In this document: one piece after another, positions 1 to 8,038 of the stretch
Layout: every line of letters begins with the position of its first letter
Position numbering within the stretch: position 1 is the stretch's first letter
Assembly: GCA_944349855.1 (NCBI GenBank)
Contig: CALVNS010000001.1
Location: 1 to 64,000, forward strand
Source of the DNA: an uncultured Eubacteriales bacterium
Lineage (GTDB): Bacteria; Bacillota; Clostridia; Christensenellales; Aristaeellaceae
Reading direction: 5' to 3'
Length of the DNA: 64,000 bases
Position numbers and translations under genes: made by a program
The notes under the pieces: generated by a model
Told to the model about the DNA's origin: nothing
Seen by the model: only the letters and a program-made list of their open reading frames with translations
Database searches by the model: none

Positions 1-630
1 GGCTATCACGACGAGGCGCTCTCCCCGCTCGCATCCGCCACCGCCATCCGCCTGGCCGCGCGGCAGGGCGCGTGGGAGGAGGTCGCGCAGGCCATGCCGG
101 ACGTTGACACGCTCCAGAGCGCCATGTCGGAGGGCCGCTGCGCCCAGGAGGATGCGTTCGCCCGGCTGCTGCTCTACCGGCTGCGCATGGCGGACGCGGC
201 GCAGCTGCGCGCGCTCTATGACATGCCCGAGGGGCTCGAGCACCGCATCCTGCGCGCCGCCCAGGATGCCGGAACCTATGAGGAGCTGATCGCGCGCGTC
301 AAGTCCAAGCGCTACACCCGCGCGCGCATCGCCCGGATCTTTGCGCACGCGCTCGTGGGCTTCACGCGGGAGACGGCGGACGCGCTGCCCGTCCCGCCCT
401 ATGCGCGCGTGCTCGGCCTGCGCCTGGAGGCTAAGCCGCTGCTGCGCGCCGTGCGGGAGCACGCGACCGTTCCCCTGGTGCATCGCGCCGCGCCATTTGA
501 GCGCGAGGGCGACGCATCGCTTGCGCTGGACGTGCGCGCGACCGACCTGCGCGGTCTGTGCTGTTCCGCAGACGATGCGCGCCGCGGCCGGCTGGACATG
601 CGCACGCCGCCCGTCGTGCTGCGCGCATGA
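1..630 (+). CDS. tmcAL: tRNA(Met) cytidine acetate ligase TmcAL (YlbM family), 3' part
   Basis: The open frame runs in from the left edge, so only the last 209 residues are present. Visible landmarks are SATAIR (window residues 12-17), typical of the nucleotidyltransferase-like core, and KSKRYTRARIARI (from about residue 101), a basic motif of the C-terminal part of this family. Known members use ATP and acetate to make N4-acetylcytidine at the wobble position of elongator tRNA-Met in the cytoplasm. The next gene is a ylbJ homologue 43 bp downstream, and ylbJ and ylbM are also close neighbours in Bacillus, which supports the call. An internal ATG at 94 is not the start, because the conserved SATAIR lies before it. 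Confidence 0.85.
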   Translation, partial: GYHDEALSPLASATAIRLAARQGAWEEVAQAMPDVDTLQSAMSEGRCAQEDAFARLLLYRLRMADAAQLRALYDMPEGLEHRILRAAQDAGTYEELIARVKSKRYTRARIARIFAHALVGFTRETADALPVPPYARVLGLRLEAKPLLRAVREHATVPLVHRAAPFEREGDASLALDVRATDLRGLCCSADDARRGRLDMRTPPVVLRA

Positions 631-673
631 CGTTCCCGGCGCGCGCATACGATGCTCCTAGAGGGGGGATCGC

Positions 674-1702
674 ATGGCCGCCGTCTTTGCAGGCTTTCTG
701 CTCGCGCTCATGCTGCGCTATCCGATGCAGTCCGTCCAGGCCGCTGCGGACGGGCTTCGCACCTTTGCCCAGGGCGTGCTGCCTGCGCTCTTCCCATACA
801 TGGTGCTGTGCCAGCTGCTCTCGCCCGCGCTCTCCCGCATGCGGCGCGTGCCGCGCGCGCTGCCTGTGACGGCGCTGGCCTTTCTGGGCGGATCGCCGGG
901 CGGTGCGCGGTTGATTGCGCTGCTGTGCGCGCAGGGTGCGCTCACGCCGCGCCAGATGCGCACGTTCGCGGCGCTGACCGGCACCTGCAGTCCCATGTTC
1001 CTGCTCGGCACGGTCAGCGCATGGGCCTGTTCGCATGCGCTCGGGGTGTGCCTGCTGCTCTCGCACTGGCTGGGCGCAGCGCTATGTGCGCTTTGCGTAC
1101 GCGCCTTTGACCGTTGCGGTGCGTCGCCGAGCGCCGCGCTGCCGCCTCAGCCGCCTGCGCCACAGGGGATTTCTCTCGCGTGCGCCATTCAGGGAAGCGC
1201 GCAGGCGATGCTCACCGTCGGCGGCTGCATCGCGCTGATGACCGTGGCCGCGCGCCTGTGTGCCTGTGCGTTTCCCGCGCTCGGCAGCGGCGCACAGGCG
1301 GCCCTGCACGCCGCGTTGGAGATGGCGGGCGGCACGCATGCGATCCTCTCGTTGGGCCTGCCGCCCCGCACGGCCGCCGTGTGCGTGTGCGCGGCCGTCT
1401 CCTTCGGCGGGATAAGCGTGCTGTTGCAGAATCTTTCCTTCCTGCGTCCGGTTGGCATCTCCGTTCCATATCTCACGCTGTGCCGTGCGCTGCACGCGCT
1501 CTTCGCCGCCTCGCTGTGCCGGCTGCTCTACCCCCTGCTATCCCGCGCGCTGCCTGCCGCTGCGTTCCCCGTTGCCTCGCCTGCGGCGGGCGCGGCCGCC
1601 TTCCCGATGCTTTCGGCGCTGTGGATCATGGCGGGCCTTGCAGCCTTGGGCCTGGGAAAGCGGCATGCCCGCGCGAGACAAATCAACTCCGCACGCGGAT
1701 GA
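674..1702 (+). CDS. ylbJ: YlbJ-like nucleoside-recognition/sporulation integral membrane protein
   Basis: A 342-residue, very hydrophobic protein with about eight membrane segments. The early part (QGVLPALFPYMVL near residue 35) and the SPGGARLIAL and TGTCSPMFLLG stretches match the pattern of YlbJ, a sporulation-associated membrane protein with nucleoside-recognition (Gate) domains. The start follows GAGGGGGG with a short spacer; an ATG at 652 is out of frame. The tmcAL neighbour repeats the Bacillus ylb arrangement. The protein is somewhat shorter than Bacillus YlbJ (about 400 residues) and rich in Ala and Cys. The transported substrate is unknown, and a role in sporulation is inferred only from the family. 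Confidence 0.7.
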   Translation: MAAVFAGFLLALMLRYPMQSVQAAADGLRTFAQGVLPALFPYMVLCQLLSPALSRMRRVPRALPVTALAFLGGSPGGARLIALLCAQGALTPRQMRTFAALTGTCSPMFLLGTVSAWACSHALGVCLLLSHWLGAALCALCVRAFDRCGASPSAALPPQPPAPQGISLACAIQGSAQAMLTVGGCIALMTVAARLCACAFPALGSGAQAALHAALEMAGGTHAILSLGLPPRTAAVCVCAAVSFGGISVLLQNLSFLRPVGISVPYLTLCRALHALFAASLCRLLYPLLSRALPAAAFPVASPAAGAAAFPMLSALWIMAGLAALGLGKRHARARQINSARG

Positions 1703-1727
1703 GTCCTCGCGCCGTCCCTGCGGACAT

Positions 1728-1764
1728 AAAAAGCGGGCGCGCCGTGCGGGCCGCCCTCTCTTTT
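1728..1764. terminator. Bidirectional terminator between ylbJ and the ABC transporter
   Basis: Stem 1735-1743 with 1748-1756 (loop GTGC, two internal mismatches). It is followed by TCTCTTTT on the plus strand and by CTTTTT on the minus strand. It sits between two convergent genes. Confidence 0.6.
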
Positions 1765-1778
1765 CGTTGACGCTGCAA

Positions 1779-2501
1779 TTACAGGACCTTGCGCAGGAAG
1801 TCCTGCGTGCGTGGATTTTGCGGATTGCCAAAGATCTGTTGCGGCGTGCCCTCTTCCATCACGATGCCCTCGTCCATGAAGAGCACGCGGTCGCCGACCT
1901 CGCGCGCAAAGCCCATCTCATGCGTGACGACGACCATCGTCATGCCGTCCTTTGCCAGCTGCTTCATGACGTCCAGCACCTCGCCGACCATCTCCGGATC
2001 CAGCGCGCTCGTCGGCTCGTCAAAGAGCATGACATCGGGATTCATGGTCAACGCGCGCACGATGGCGATGCGTTGCTTCTGCCCGCCGGACAGCTGAGCC
2101 GGGTAGGCGCCGGCCTTGTCTGACAGGCCCACGCGCGCGAGCAGCTGGCCCGCCTTGCGCGCGGCGCTCTCCTTATCCATGACGCCGGTGGTCACGGGTG
2201 CGAGGGTGAGGTTTTGCATGACGGTCAGGTGCGGAAAGAGATTGAACTGCTGAAACACCATGCCCATGCGGCGGCGAATGGCGTTGATGTCGCACTTGGG
2301 GTCGGTGATATCGGTGCCCTCGAAGAAGATCTGGCCGCTCGTTGGCGTCTCCAGCAGGTTCAGGCAGCGCAGAAACGTCGACTTGCCGCTGCCCGACGGG
2401 CCGATGATCACGACCTTTTCGCCGGGGCTGATGTGCTGATCGATGCCCTTGAGCACTTCGAGATTGCCAAACTGTTTGTGCAGGTTCTTAACGGTTATCA
2501 C
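1779..2501 (-). CDS. glnQ: Polar amino-acid ABC transporter, ATP-binding subunit (GlnQ type)
   Basis: 240 residues, the usual length for GlnQ/HisP ATPases. Walker [10 protein letters not shown] is at 34-42, the ABC signature LSGGQKQR at 137-144, Walker [13 protein letters not shown] at about 157-168, and the H-loop His at 194. It powers uptake by the permease encoded directly upstream, whose last codons overlap this start by 14 bp. The binding-protein gene lies further upstream, so the order is binding protein, permease, ATPase in one operon. Substrate class (polar or basic amino acid, possibly glutamine or cystine) is inferred from the family; the exact ligand cannot be read. The gene ends at a bidirectional terminator. 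Confidence 0.93.
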   Translation of the reverse strand: MITVKNLHKQFGNLEVLKGIDQHISPGEKVVIIGPSGSGKSTFLRCLNLLETPTSGQIFFEGTDITDPKCDINAIRRRMGMVFQQFNLFPHLTVMQNLTLAPVTTGVMDKESAARKAGQLLARVGLSDKAGAYPAQLSGGQKQRIAIVRALTMNPDVMLFDEPTSALDPEMVGEVLDVMKQLAKDGMTMVVVTHEMGFAREVGDRVLFMDEGIVMEEGTPQQIFGNPQNPRTQDFLRKVL

Positions 2502-3237
2502 CCTGACGCAGCCTCCTTTCCAGCTTGCCCACCAGCCAGGTGAAGAACATGACGACCGCCAGGTAGATCAGCGCGACGGCAATCAGCGGCATGAACGGCG
2601 AATAGGTGACGCCGCGGATGCGGTTCCCGGCGAAGGTCAGATCCGCCACTGCCACGTAGCCGGCGACGGACGTCTCCTTGAGCAGGGCGATGAATTCGTT
2701 GGCCAGCGTGGGCAGGACGTTTTTCAGCACCTGTGGGGCGATGATCTTCCACATGGTCTGCAGGTACGTCATGCCCAGGCTGCGGCCGGCCTCCATCTGT
2801 CCCTTGTCCACGGAGAGGATGCCGCTGCGGATGATCTCGGACACATATGCGCCTGAGTTGATGCCAAACGCCAGCGACGCCACCATCAGCCCGTTGTTGG
2901 ACGAGGCAAAGATGATATAATACATGATGAGCAGCTGCACCACCACCGGCGTGCCGCGGATGACGGTGGTGTACAGCAGGCATACGCGGTTGAGGAGGGA
3001 GAGCGCCAATCTGCCCGGCCCGCGGCGCATCGTCAGGCGGGTGCTTTCCCACGTGGTGCGCACGACCGCGACGAGCACGCCGATGGCGATGCCCAGCAGG
3101 CATGCGAACAGCGCGATGAGCAGCGTGGTCTGCAAGCCCTCCACGAGCATCTCCCAGCGGTTTTTGTCGATGAAGTTCAGGATGAATTCAGCCTTCAAGT
3201 CGCTCAGCCACGCCGACAGGCCGTCCAAGATTGTCAC
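2488..3237 (-). CDS. Polar amino-acid ABC transporter permease
   Basis: 249 residues from a GTG start at 3237, preceded by GGGGGAAG; longer readings start upstream with no ribosome site and a non-membrane N-terminus. The protein has the HisMQ/GlnP layout: an N-terminal amphipathic part, about five membrane helices, and an EAA-type loop ([19 protein letters not shown]) that contacts the ATPase. AALSLGM-like and PNEFI-like motifs ([13 protein letters not shown]) are typical. It forms the channel of the importer with the downstream ATPase. A single permease gene suggests a homodimeric channel. Confidence 0.9.
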   Translation of the reverse strand: MTILDGLSAWLSDLKAEFILNFIDKNRWEMLVEGLQTTLLIALFACLLGIAIGVLVAVVRTTWESTRLTMRRGPGRLALSLLNRVCLLYTTVIRGTPVVVQLLIMYYIIFASSNNGLMVASLAFGINSGAYVSEIIRSGILSVDKGQMEAGRSLGMTYLQTMWKIIAPQVLKNVLPTLANEFIALLKETSVAGYVAVADLTFAGNRIRGVTYSPFMPLIAVALIYLAVVMFFTWLVGKLERRLRQGDNR

Positions 3238-3276
3238 ACCGCTTCCCCCATTTTCTCGTTTCTGTAACCTGCGCAA

Positions 3277-3297
3277 GGGCCGCGCGGTGCGCGGCCC
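3277..3297 (-). other. Intergenic hairpin between binding protein and permease genes
   Basis: Perfect 9-bp stem (3277-3285 with 3289-3297) and a 3-base loop, with no U-tract on the minus strand. Such hairpins after a binding-protein gene often stabilise the upstream mRNA so that more binding protein than permease is made. That role is inferred here. Confidence 0.5.
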
Positions 3298-3324
3298 CTG
3301 AAACACAAATCCGATTGCCCTCTT

Positions 3325-4116
3325 TTACTCGGCGGCAGCCTCTCCGTCCGTGGCTTCAGCCGCGTCGCCGGTGTTGATGTACTTGTCGATGATCGACTGG
3401 ATCGTGCCGTCCTCGGTCAGCTCGGCCAGCGCGGCGTTGAACTGCGCGGTCAGCTCGCTGTCCTTGGCAAAGCAGGCGGCGTAGTCCTCGACCGCATACT
3501 CAGTCTCCAGCACCTTCAGGCCCTCGTTGGCGGCCACATAGGCCTTGGCCGGCTCGTTATCGATGACCACGCAGTCAATCTTGCCGCTCATCAGCGCCAT
3601 CACGGCCTCGTTGCCGTTGGGGAAGCGCTGCACGGTGCCCAGACCGGCCTCTTCAATATCACTGGTGGTGTAGATGTCGCCCGTAGTCGAAATCTGCACG
3701 CCGACCGTATAGTTGGCTCCCTCAGCGAACAGGTCGTCGACAGTGGTGATCGGCGAGTCCTCCTTGACGACCACGGCCTGGATGCCCGTGGCATAGCTGT
3801 CGGAGAAGTCGACCATCTGCTTGCGCTCCTCGGTGACGGTCATGCCGGCCATGGCGAAGTCCGCCTTGCCGGAGCTCACGGCCGCGATGATGGAGTCAAA
3901 CTCCATGTCGTCGATCTGCAGCGCATAGCCCATCTTCTCGCACACCGCCGCGGCGATCTCCGCGTCGATGCCCACGATCGTATCGCCGTCATAATATTCG
4001 TAGGGCGGGAAGCTGGCGTTCGTCGCCATGACCAGCGTGGGCGTCTCCTCGGCCAGCACGCCGAGGGAAACAGCCATCATCGCAATGCAAACCAACAGCG
4101 CCATCAACTTTTTCAT
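3325..4116 (-). CDS. Polar amino-acid ABC transporter substrate-binding protein (family 3)
   Basis: 263 residues. The ATG at 4116 is chosen because AGGAGG lies 8 bases upstream; the GTG two codons earlier would be only 2 bases from it. A signal peptide (KKLMALLVCIAMMAVSLGVLA) ends without a lipobox Cys, so the protein appears to be released by signal peptidase I or to stay anchored by the uncleaved segment, which is unusual for a Gram-positive binding protein. The mature part shows family-3 motifs: FPPYEYYDGDTIVGIDAEI, FDSIIAAVSSGKADFAMAGM and TVTEERKQMVDFS. It captures an amino acid for the permease and ATPase encoded downstream. The acidic C-terminal tail is Ala/Glu rich. A near-consensus promoter lies upstream. 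Confidence 0.92.
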   Translation of the reverse strand: MKKLMALLVCIAMMAVSLGVLAEETPTLVMATNASFPPYEYYDGDTIVGIDAEIAAAVCEKMGYALQIDDMEFDSIIAAVSSGKADFAMAGMTVTEERKQMVDFSDSYATGIQAVVVKEDSPITTVDDLFAEGANYTVGVQISTTGDIYTTSDIEEAGLGTVQRFPNGNEAVMALMSGKIDCVVIDNEPAKAYVAANEGLKVLETEYAVEDYAACFAKDSELTAQFNAALAELTEDGTIQSIIDKYINTGDAAEATDGEAAAE

Positions 4117-4180
4117 TTTCACTGCCTCCTATGACGTCAAACGGAATGTTCTTTTTGTTCTCTCTGGAAGAGATGGGAGC

Positions 4181-4209
4181 ATTATAGCGCATATTCATGA
4201 GCGTGTCAA
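4181..4209 (-). promoter_or_regulatory. Sigma-A promoter of the amino-acid ABC operon
   Basis: TTGACA (4204-4209), 17-bp spacer, TATAAT (4181-4186): a full consensus promoter. The leader is about 58 nt and shows no recognisable riboswitch. Confidence 0.88.
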
Positions 4210-4286
4210 GGCTATTTCTCGCTTTTGATTGAATAAAAATAAAATATTAGTGAATATTCAGCGCGTTCGTTTCATACAGATGCCGC

Positions 4287-4314
4287 TTGCAAAATCTCCT
4301 CGATCCGCTATAAT
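4287..4314 (+). promoter_or_regulatory. Promoter of the diacylglycerol-kinase-like gene
   Basis: TTGCAA (4287-4292), 16-bp spacer, TATAAT (4309-4314). Transcription would begin near 4321, which leaves room only for the GTG start at 4345 and not the ATG at 4324. Confidence 0.65.
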
Positions 4315-4344
4315 GAAGAGGATATGGGATGCGGAGGGATTTGT

Positions 4345-5217
4345 GTGCTTTACCTGATCGTCAACCCCGTAGCCGGGCACGGACGATGCGCGCACATTGC
4401 GGAGACGTTGCAGGCCTTGCTGCACCAGACAGGCTTGCCCTTCGTCGTGCGGACCACGCAGGAGCCGGGGCAGGCCGAACGCCTCGCCCGGGAGGCTGCA
4501 AAGGACGGCGCACGGCTTGTACTGTGCGCGGGTGGAGATGGCACCGCCCTGGAGGCCGCGCGCGGGCTGTGCGGCACGCAGGCTGCGCTGGGCTTGCTGC
4601 CCTGCGGCACGGGCAACGACTTTGCGCGCACGCTGGGCCTGCCCAAATCTCCCAGCGATGCGCTGGGCGCGCTGCTGAGCGGCACTGCGCGGGCTGTAGA
4701 CGTGGGACATATCAACGGCCACCCGTTTCTCAACGCCTGCGGCGCCGGCTTCGACGCGCAGACCGTGCATGCGGCCCAACGCGCCAAACGCCTGGGACGC
4801 GGCATGCTGCCCTATCTGTACGGCGTTGTGGACACACTCTTGCACTACCGCCCCTTGCGCATGACCATTCAAACGGATGACGCCGCGCCCCAGGACCGCG
4901 AATGCCTGCTCTGCCTGGTCGCCAACGGCCAGTACATCGGCGGCGGCATGCATGTGGCGCCCTGTGCGCGCATCGACGACGGCCTGCTCGATCTGATCTA
5001 CATCGATCCCCTGCCGCGGCATATGATCGTGCGCCTGCTGCCCAAGCTGATTCGGGGCGAACACATGGCGTACACGCAGCTCGTGCACCATCTGCGCGTG
5101 CGCAGCGCCCGCCTGGAGTGCCCCGGCATGCTCATGCAGTGCGACGGCGAACTGCAAACCCTGGACCGGGCGTCCGTCTCCGCCATGCCTGCCCGCCTGC
5201 TGCTTCAGATGCCATGA
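4345..5217 (+). CDS. Diacylglycerol/lipid kinase family protein (YegS/DgkB-like)
   Basis: 290 residues from the GTG at 4345, with GGAGGG six bases upstream; an in-frame ATG at 4324 lies at the predicted transcript start and lacks a ribosome site. The DAGK catalytic domain is clear: NPVAG near the N-terminus, the nucleotide loop AGGDGT at about 62-67, and LPCGTGNDFARTLGLP at about 85-100. The C-terminal half carries the beta-sandwich domain of the family. Known members phosphorylate diacylglycerol or related lipids at the inner membrane face to recycle them into phospholipid synthesis. The substrate here is not determinable. The gene stands alone between its own promoter and terminator. Confidence 0.88.
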   Translation: MLYLIVNPVAGHGRCAHIAETLQALLHQTGLPFVVRTTQEPGQAERLAREAAKDGARLVLCAGGDGTALEAARGLCGTQAALGLLPCGTGNDFARTLGLPKSPSDALGALLSGTARAVDVGHINGHPFLNACGAGFDAQTVHAAQRAKRLGRGMLPYLYGVVDTLLHYRPLRMTIQTDDAAPQDRECLLCLVANGQYIGGGMHVAPCARIDDGLLDLIYIDPLPRHMIVRLLPKLIRGEHMAYTQLVHHLRVRSARLECPGMLMQCDGELQTLDRASVSAMPARLLLQMP

Positions 5218-5250
5218 GCAGGGCTGCCCGCGCAGTCCTGCTCTCTTTAT
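5216..5250 (+). terminator. Intrinsic terminator of the lipid kinase gene
   Basis: A 12-bp stem (5216-5227 with 5232-5243, one G-U pair) starts inside the stop codon and is followed by TCTTTAT. Confidence 0.8.
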
Positions 5251-5266
5251 GCAATGGATGCGCTTT

Positions 5267-7087
5267 TCATGCTCCTACCGGCAGCAACGCCAGCGTTCCG
5301 TCCGCTTCGGCGACGCGGTAGAGCGTTTGCTCCCGCATGCCCTGAGGGAAAAAACGGCCGAAGTCCCGCTCAAAGGCATCCAGATAATAGCACAGATAGA
5401 CGTAGGCGTATTCTTCGGCCACCTCCTGCGCCCAGGCGTCCGGATCGACCACGCGCGTCCAGATATCACCCTCTCCATAGAGAGCTGTGCCAACTGAGGT
5501 GGCATCCGCCGGGCTGATCGACTCGCTGGGCAGCAGGAGCTCGTAACGCGTGACCCCCCAGTCGAACACGCCGGCCACCGGGGAGAGGATATAAAGGCGC
5601 TCCCCCTCCCCCAGCAGCGGCAGCACGTCCCGTGCCGCCGTATATTTCTGCCGCCACGCGGCATTTCCCCGCGAGATGATGGGCGCGGTCCCCACGCCAT
5701 AGGCCAGCGTGCCCACGTCCGACACCGCGCAGATCGCCAGCAGCACCGCCACCGCATACCTGGCCGTACCTGCATGCACGCCGGTCAGGATCGCATGTCC
5801 CGCCAGGACGACCAGCATCGCCAGCGCATAGGTCGACAGATAGCGCCCGAAGGACGCCAGGTTCTGCGCCTCATAGGGCGAGTAGGCGAACAGATACAGC
5901 GCCAGCAGCGTCAGCGCATAGACGCCCGCGCCGACGCCCATCAGCGCATAGGCCGTATAGCCGCGGGCACGCGGGAGCGTCTCGCCGCCGCTGCACAGCC
6001 GCCATCCGGCCGCGAAGAAGAGCGCGAGCGTCATGGCGGCGCTCAGCGGAATCCAGTATTCCGTCAAGGCGATCTCCTCCAGCGAGCGCACGAAGACGAG
6101 CACGATGTCACGCCGCGCCTCCGAGAGGTTGAGCACAGAGGCCAGCGAAAGGCCCTCCGCGCGCCAGGTATCCCCCACGCCGGCAAGCGCCACGTGCGCG
6201 CGCCAGGAGAGCGTACACGCCAGCACGACCAGCGCCATCCAGAGCACCTGACGCCGGCGTGCCCTGCAGAACAGCACGGCGTCCGCCGCCATGACGAGCA
6301 GCGCAATCGCCGCCAGGCCCGCGCCGGAGGACTTGGTGAGCGTAAGCATGCCCAGCAGGCCCGCCGTCGTCAGCCGTCCGCACAGGCTCTTATCCGCAAA
6401 ATAGGTGAGCAGCGCCGCGCCCATGAGCAGGCCAAGCAGCGCATCCACGTAGATCTGACGATAGAACTCCGGATAGAACACCGTCGGCGCCAGCAGGATG
6501 ATCAGCGCAGCCAGCAGCCCCTGCCCCGCCCCGCGCAGGCTGCGCGCACGGTCAAAGAGCGGCATGGCCAGCATCAGGCAGAGCAGGTTCATCGCGATCA
6601 GCGCCGCGTCCTCGCGAAACGCCGGCGCGGAGCGCGTGAAGAAGTACTCAAACAGCGTCGCCGCGGGCGGATAGTCCTTGAACGTGTCGATCGACGCTGG
6701 ACTGGTGTGCAGCGCGTCCATCAGCGTCGTGCACTTGAGCGCCAGCCCCCAATGGCTGAACTCGTCCCACAGCGAAAACATGTTGCCCAGGTTTTGGTAG
6801 AGCGAAAAGGCAAAAATCCCGCCCCACAGCAGCAGCGCGCCGCTCATCCCCTGCGGCAGCCGCCGGTTGTATGCGCGAACGGCCAGCAGCACGCTTGCTC
6901 CGGCGGCCAGCGCATACACCGTCCACAGGCCAATGCGCAGTAGACCAAGCAGGCCAAATACATAGAGCACGCCCGTCACGGCGCAGGCCGCCAGCGGAAA
7001 TGTGCGGTATGCGCGCACATCCAGCAGCGCGGCCAGCCCCAGCGCCAACAGCGCCAGCGCGAGGACAGGCAACAGCAGGTACGGCAT
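5267..7087 (-). CDS. Polytopic membrane protein, glycosyltransferase family 39-like
   Basis: 606 residues with about 12 hydrophobic helices from the N-terminus and a soluble C-terminal domain of about 150 residues. An acidic loop after the first helices, FSLWDEFSHWGLALK (near residue 105), resembles the catalytic Asp/Glu loop of polyprenol-phosphate-sugar-dependent (GT-C fold) transferases. AGGAGG precedes the ATG. The gene lies 32 bp after the tetR-type gene, so both should share one promoter and be controlled by that repressor. If it is a GT-C enzyme it would glycosylate an exported lipid, polymer or protein at the outer face. No specific substrate can be named; an O-antigen-polymerase-like membrane protein is an alternative. 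Confidence 0.55.
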   Translation of the reverse strand: MPYLLLPVLALALLALGLAALLDVRAYRTFPLAACAVTGVLYVFGLLGLLRIGLWTVYALAAGASVLLAVRAYNRRLPQGMSGALLLWGGIFAFSLYQNLGNMFSLWDEFSHWGLALKCTTLMDALHTSPASIDTFKDYPPAATLFEYFFTRSAPAFREDAALIAMNLLCLMLAMPLFDRARSLRGAGQGLLAALIILLAPTVFYPEFYRQIYVDALLGLLMGAALLTYFADKSLCGRLTTAGLLGMLTLTKSSGAGLAAIALLVMAADAVLFCRARRRQVLWMALVVLACTLSWRAHVALAGVGDTWRAEGLSLASVLNLSEARRDIVLVFVRSLEEIALTEYWIPLSAAMTLALFFAAGWRLCSGGETLPRARGYTAYALMGVGAGVYALTLLALYLFAYSPYEAQNLASFGRYLSTYALAMLVVLAGHAILTGVHAGTARYAVAVLLAICAVSDVGTLAYGVGTAPIISRGNAAWRQKYTAARDVLPLLGEGERLYILSPVAGVFDWGVTRYELLLPSESISPADATSVGTALYGEGDIWTRVVDPDAWAQEVAEEYAYVYLCYYLDAFERDFGRFFPQGMREQTLYRVAEADGTLALLPVGA

Positions 7088-7119
7088 ATCGATCCTCCTT
7101 TGTAGGTTCAGTTGTAGGT

Positions 7120-7806
7120 TCAGGCGCGCCCTTCGATCATGGCGCTGCAGATCTTAGCCAGGTCGCCCACGCTCAGTAGCGTCACCGATCCGAACGGCGC
7201 GCCCAAGACGCGCTCGATGGCACAGCGATACGTCTCCAGCTTCTCCACCACCGCGCCGAGCACATCGCTCTCATCCGACCCGGCAGAGAGCAGAAACGCG
7301 ATCTCGTCGGTGAGCTGCAGCCCCAGGCGCAACACCAGCTCGGCCATGCCGTCGCCTGCGGGCACGAAGAAGCTGCCTTCGGCCACTCCTTCGCGCACGA
7401 TGCGCCGCATGATCGGCAGCGTCAGCTCCAATTGGCGTTGCTTCATCTTGTCGCGCATCAATGCGCCGTCCTCCCGGTACGCCACGCGCACGAGCAGGCT
7501 GATGAAGTCGGTCGCGTCCGACTGCAAAATGCCCACGCGTTGAAAAAACGCGTTGAGCTTTTCCGGCGCCGGGCCGCTACACGACTCCACGGCTGCCCGC
7601 GCTGCGTCGCACGAAGCGCGGGCTCTCTCCTCACAGATCGCCTCGAGCAGGGCCAGCTTGCTCTCGAAGTGGTGGTAAAAACCGCCCTTGGAGAAGTGCA
7701 GCTCATCCAGAATATCCTGCACGGACGTCTGCTCATATCCGCGCGCGTAAAATAGCCGTTCTGCCGTATCCAGTAACGCCTGGCGCCTGTCGTCCCCCTT
7801 GCGCAT
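7120..7806 (-). CDS. TetR/AcrR family transcriptional regulator
   Basis: 228 residues from the ATG at 7806, preceded by GGGGGAGA. The upstream extension of the frame is rejected because it crosses the promoter and operator. The N-terminal helix-turn-helix is typical: LLDTAERLFYARGYEQTSVQDI followed by FSKGGFYHHFESKLALLEAI. The C-terminal ligand-binding region (about 60-228) is not assignable to a known inducer. A perfect palindrome just downstream of its own -10 box argues for autoregulation. The membrane protein gene starts 32 bp downstream and is probably the second target in the same transcript. Confidence 0.9.
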   Translation of the reverse strand: MRKGDDRRQALLDTAERLFYARGYEQTSVQDILDELHFSKGGFYHHFESKLALLEAICEERARASCDAARAAVESCSGPAPEKLNAFFQRVGILQSDATDFISLLVRVAYREDGALMRDKMKQRQLELTLPIMRRIVREGVAEGSFFVPAGDGMAELVLRLGLQLTDEIAFLLSAGSDESDVLGAVVEKLETYRCAIERVLGAPFGSVTLLSVGDLAKICSAMIEGRA

Positions 7807-7830
7807 GCCGTCTCCCCCTTCATCGCGCGC

Positions 7831-7849
7831 AACAGACCCGAAGTCTGTT
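7831..7849. promoter_or_regulatory. Palindromic operator, probable TetR-family binding site
   Basis: Perfect inverted repeat AACAGAC-CCGAA-GTCTGTT. It overlaps the expected transcription start of the tetR-type gene, a position where binding would block transcription. Confidence 0.75.
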
Positions 7850-7857
7850 ATGTTTTT

Positions 7858-7886
7858 ATTATACGTACACCGCTTCGCATCGTCAA
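7858..7886 (-). promoter_or_regulatory. Promoter of the tetR/membrane protein operon
   Basis: TTGACG (7881-7886), 17-bp spacer, TATAAT (7858-7863), followed at once by the palindromic operator. Confidence 0.85.
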
Positions 7887-7983
7887 GCGCCAAAAGCGAC
7901 CGCTCGACTTTTTACGCACACGCTCTTGTCATACTGTAACCGCAAGGCGTCGCATTTACGCAGTTTGCACGGCGTTTAGGCCG

Positions 7984-8009
7984 AAAAAAGGCCCCGGCAT
8001 GCCGGGGCC
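7984..8009 (-). terminator. Intrinsic terminator of the rex-vanW transcript
   Basis: A perfect 10-bp self-complementary stem spans 7990-8009 and is followed on the minus strand by six Ts. Confidence 0.85.
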
Positions 8010-8038
8010 GGGGCTTTGTTCAGGGCTGTAGGGGCCGA

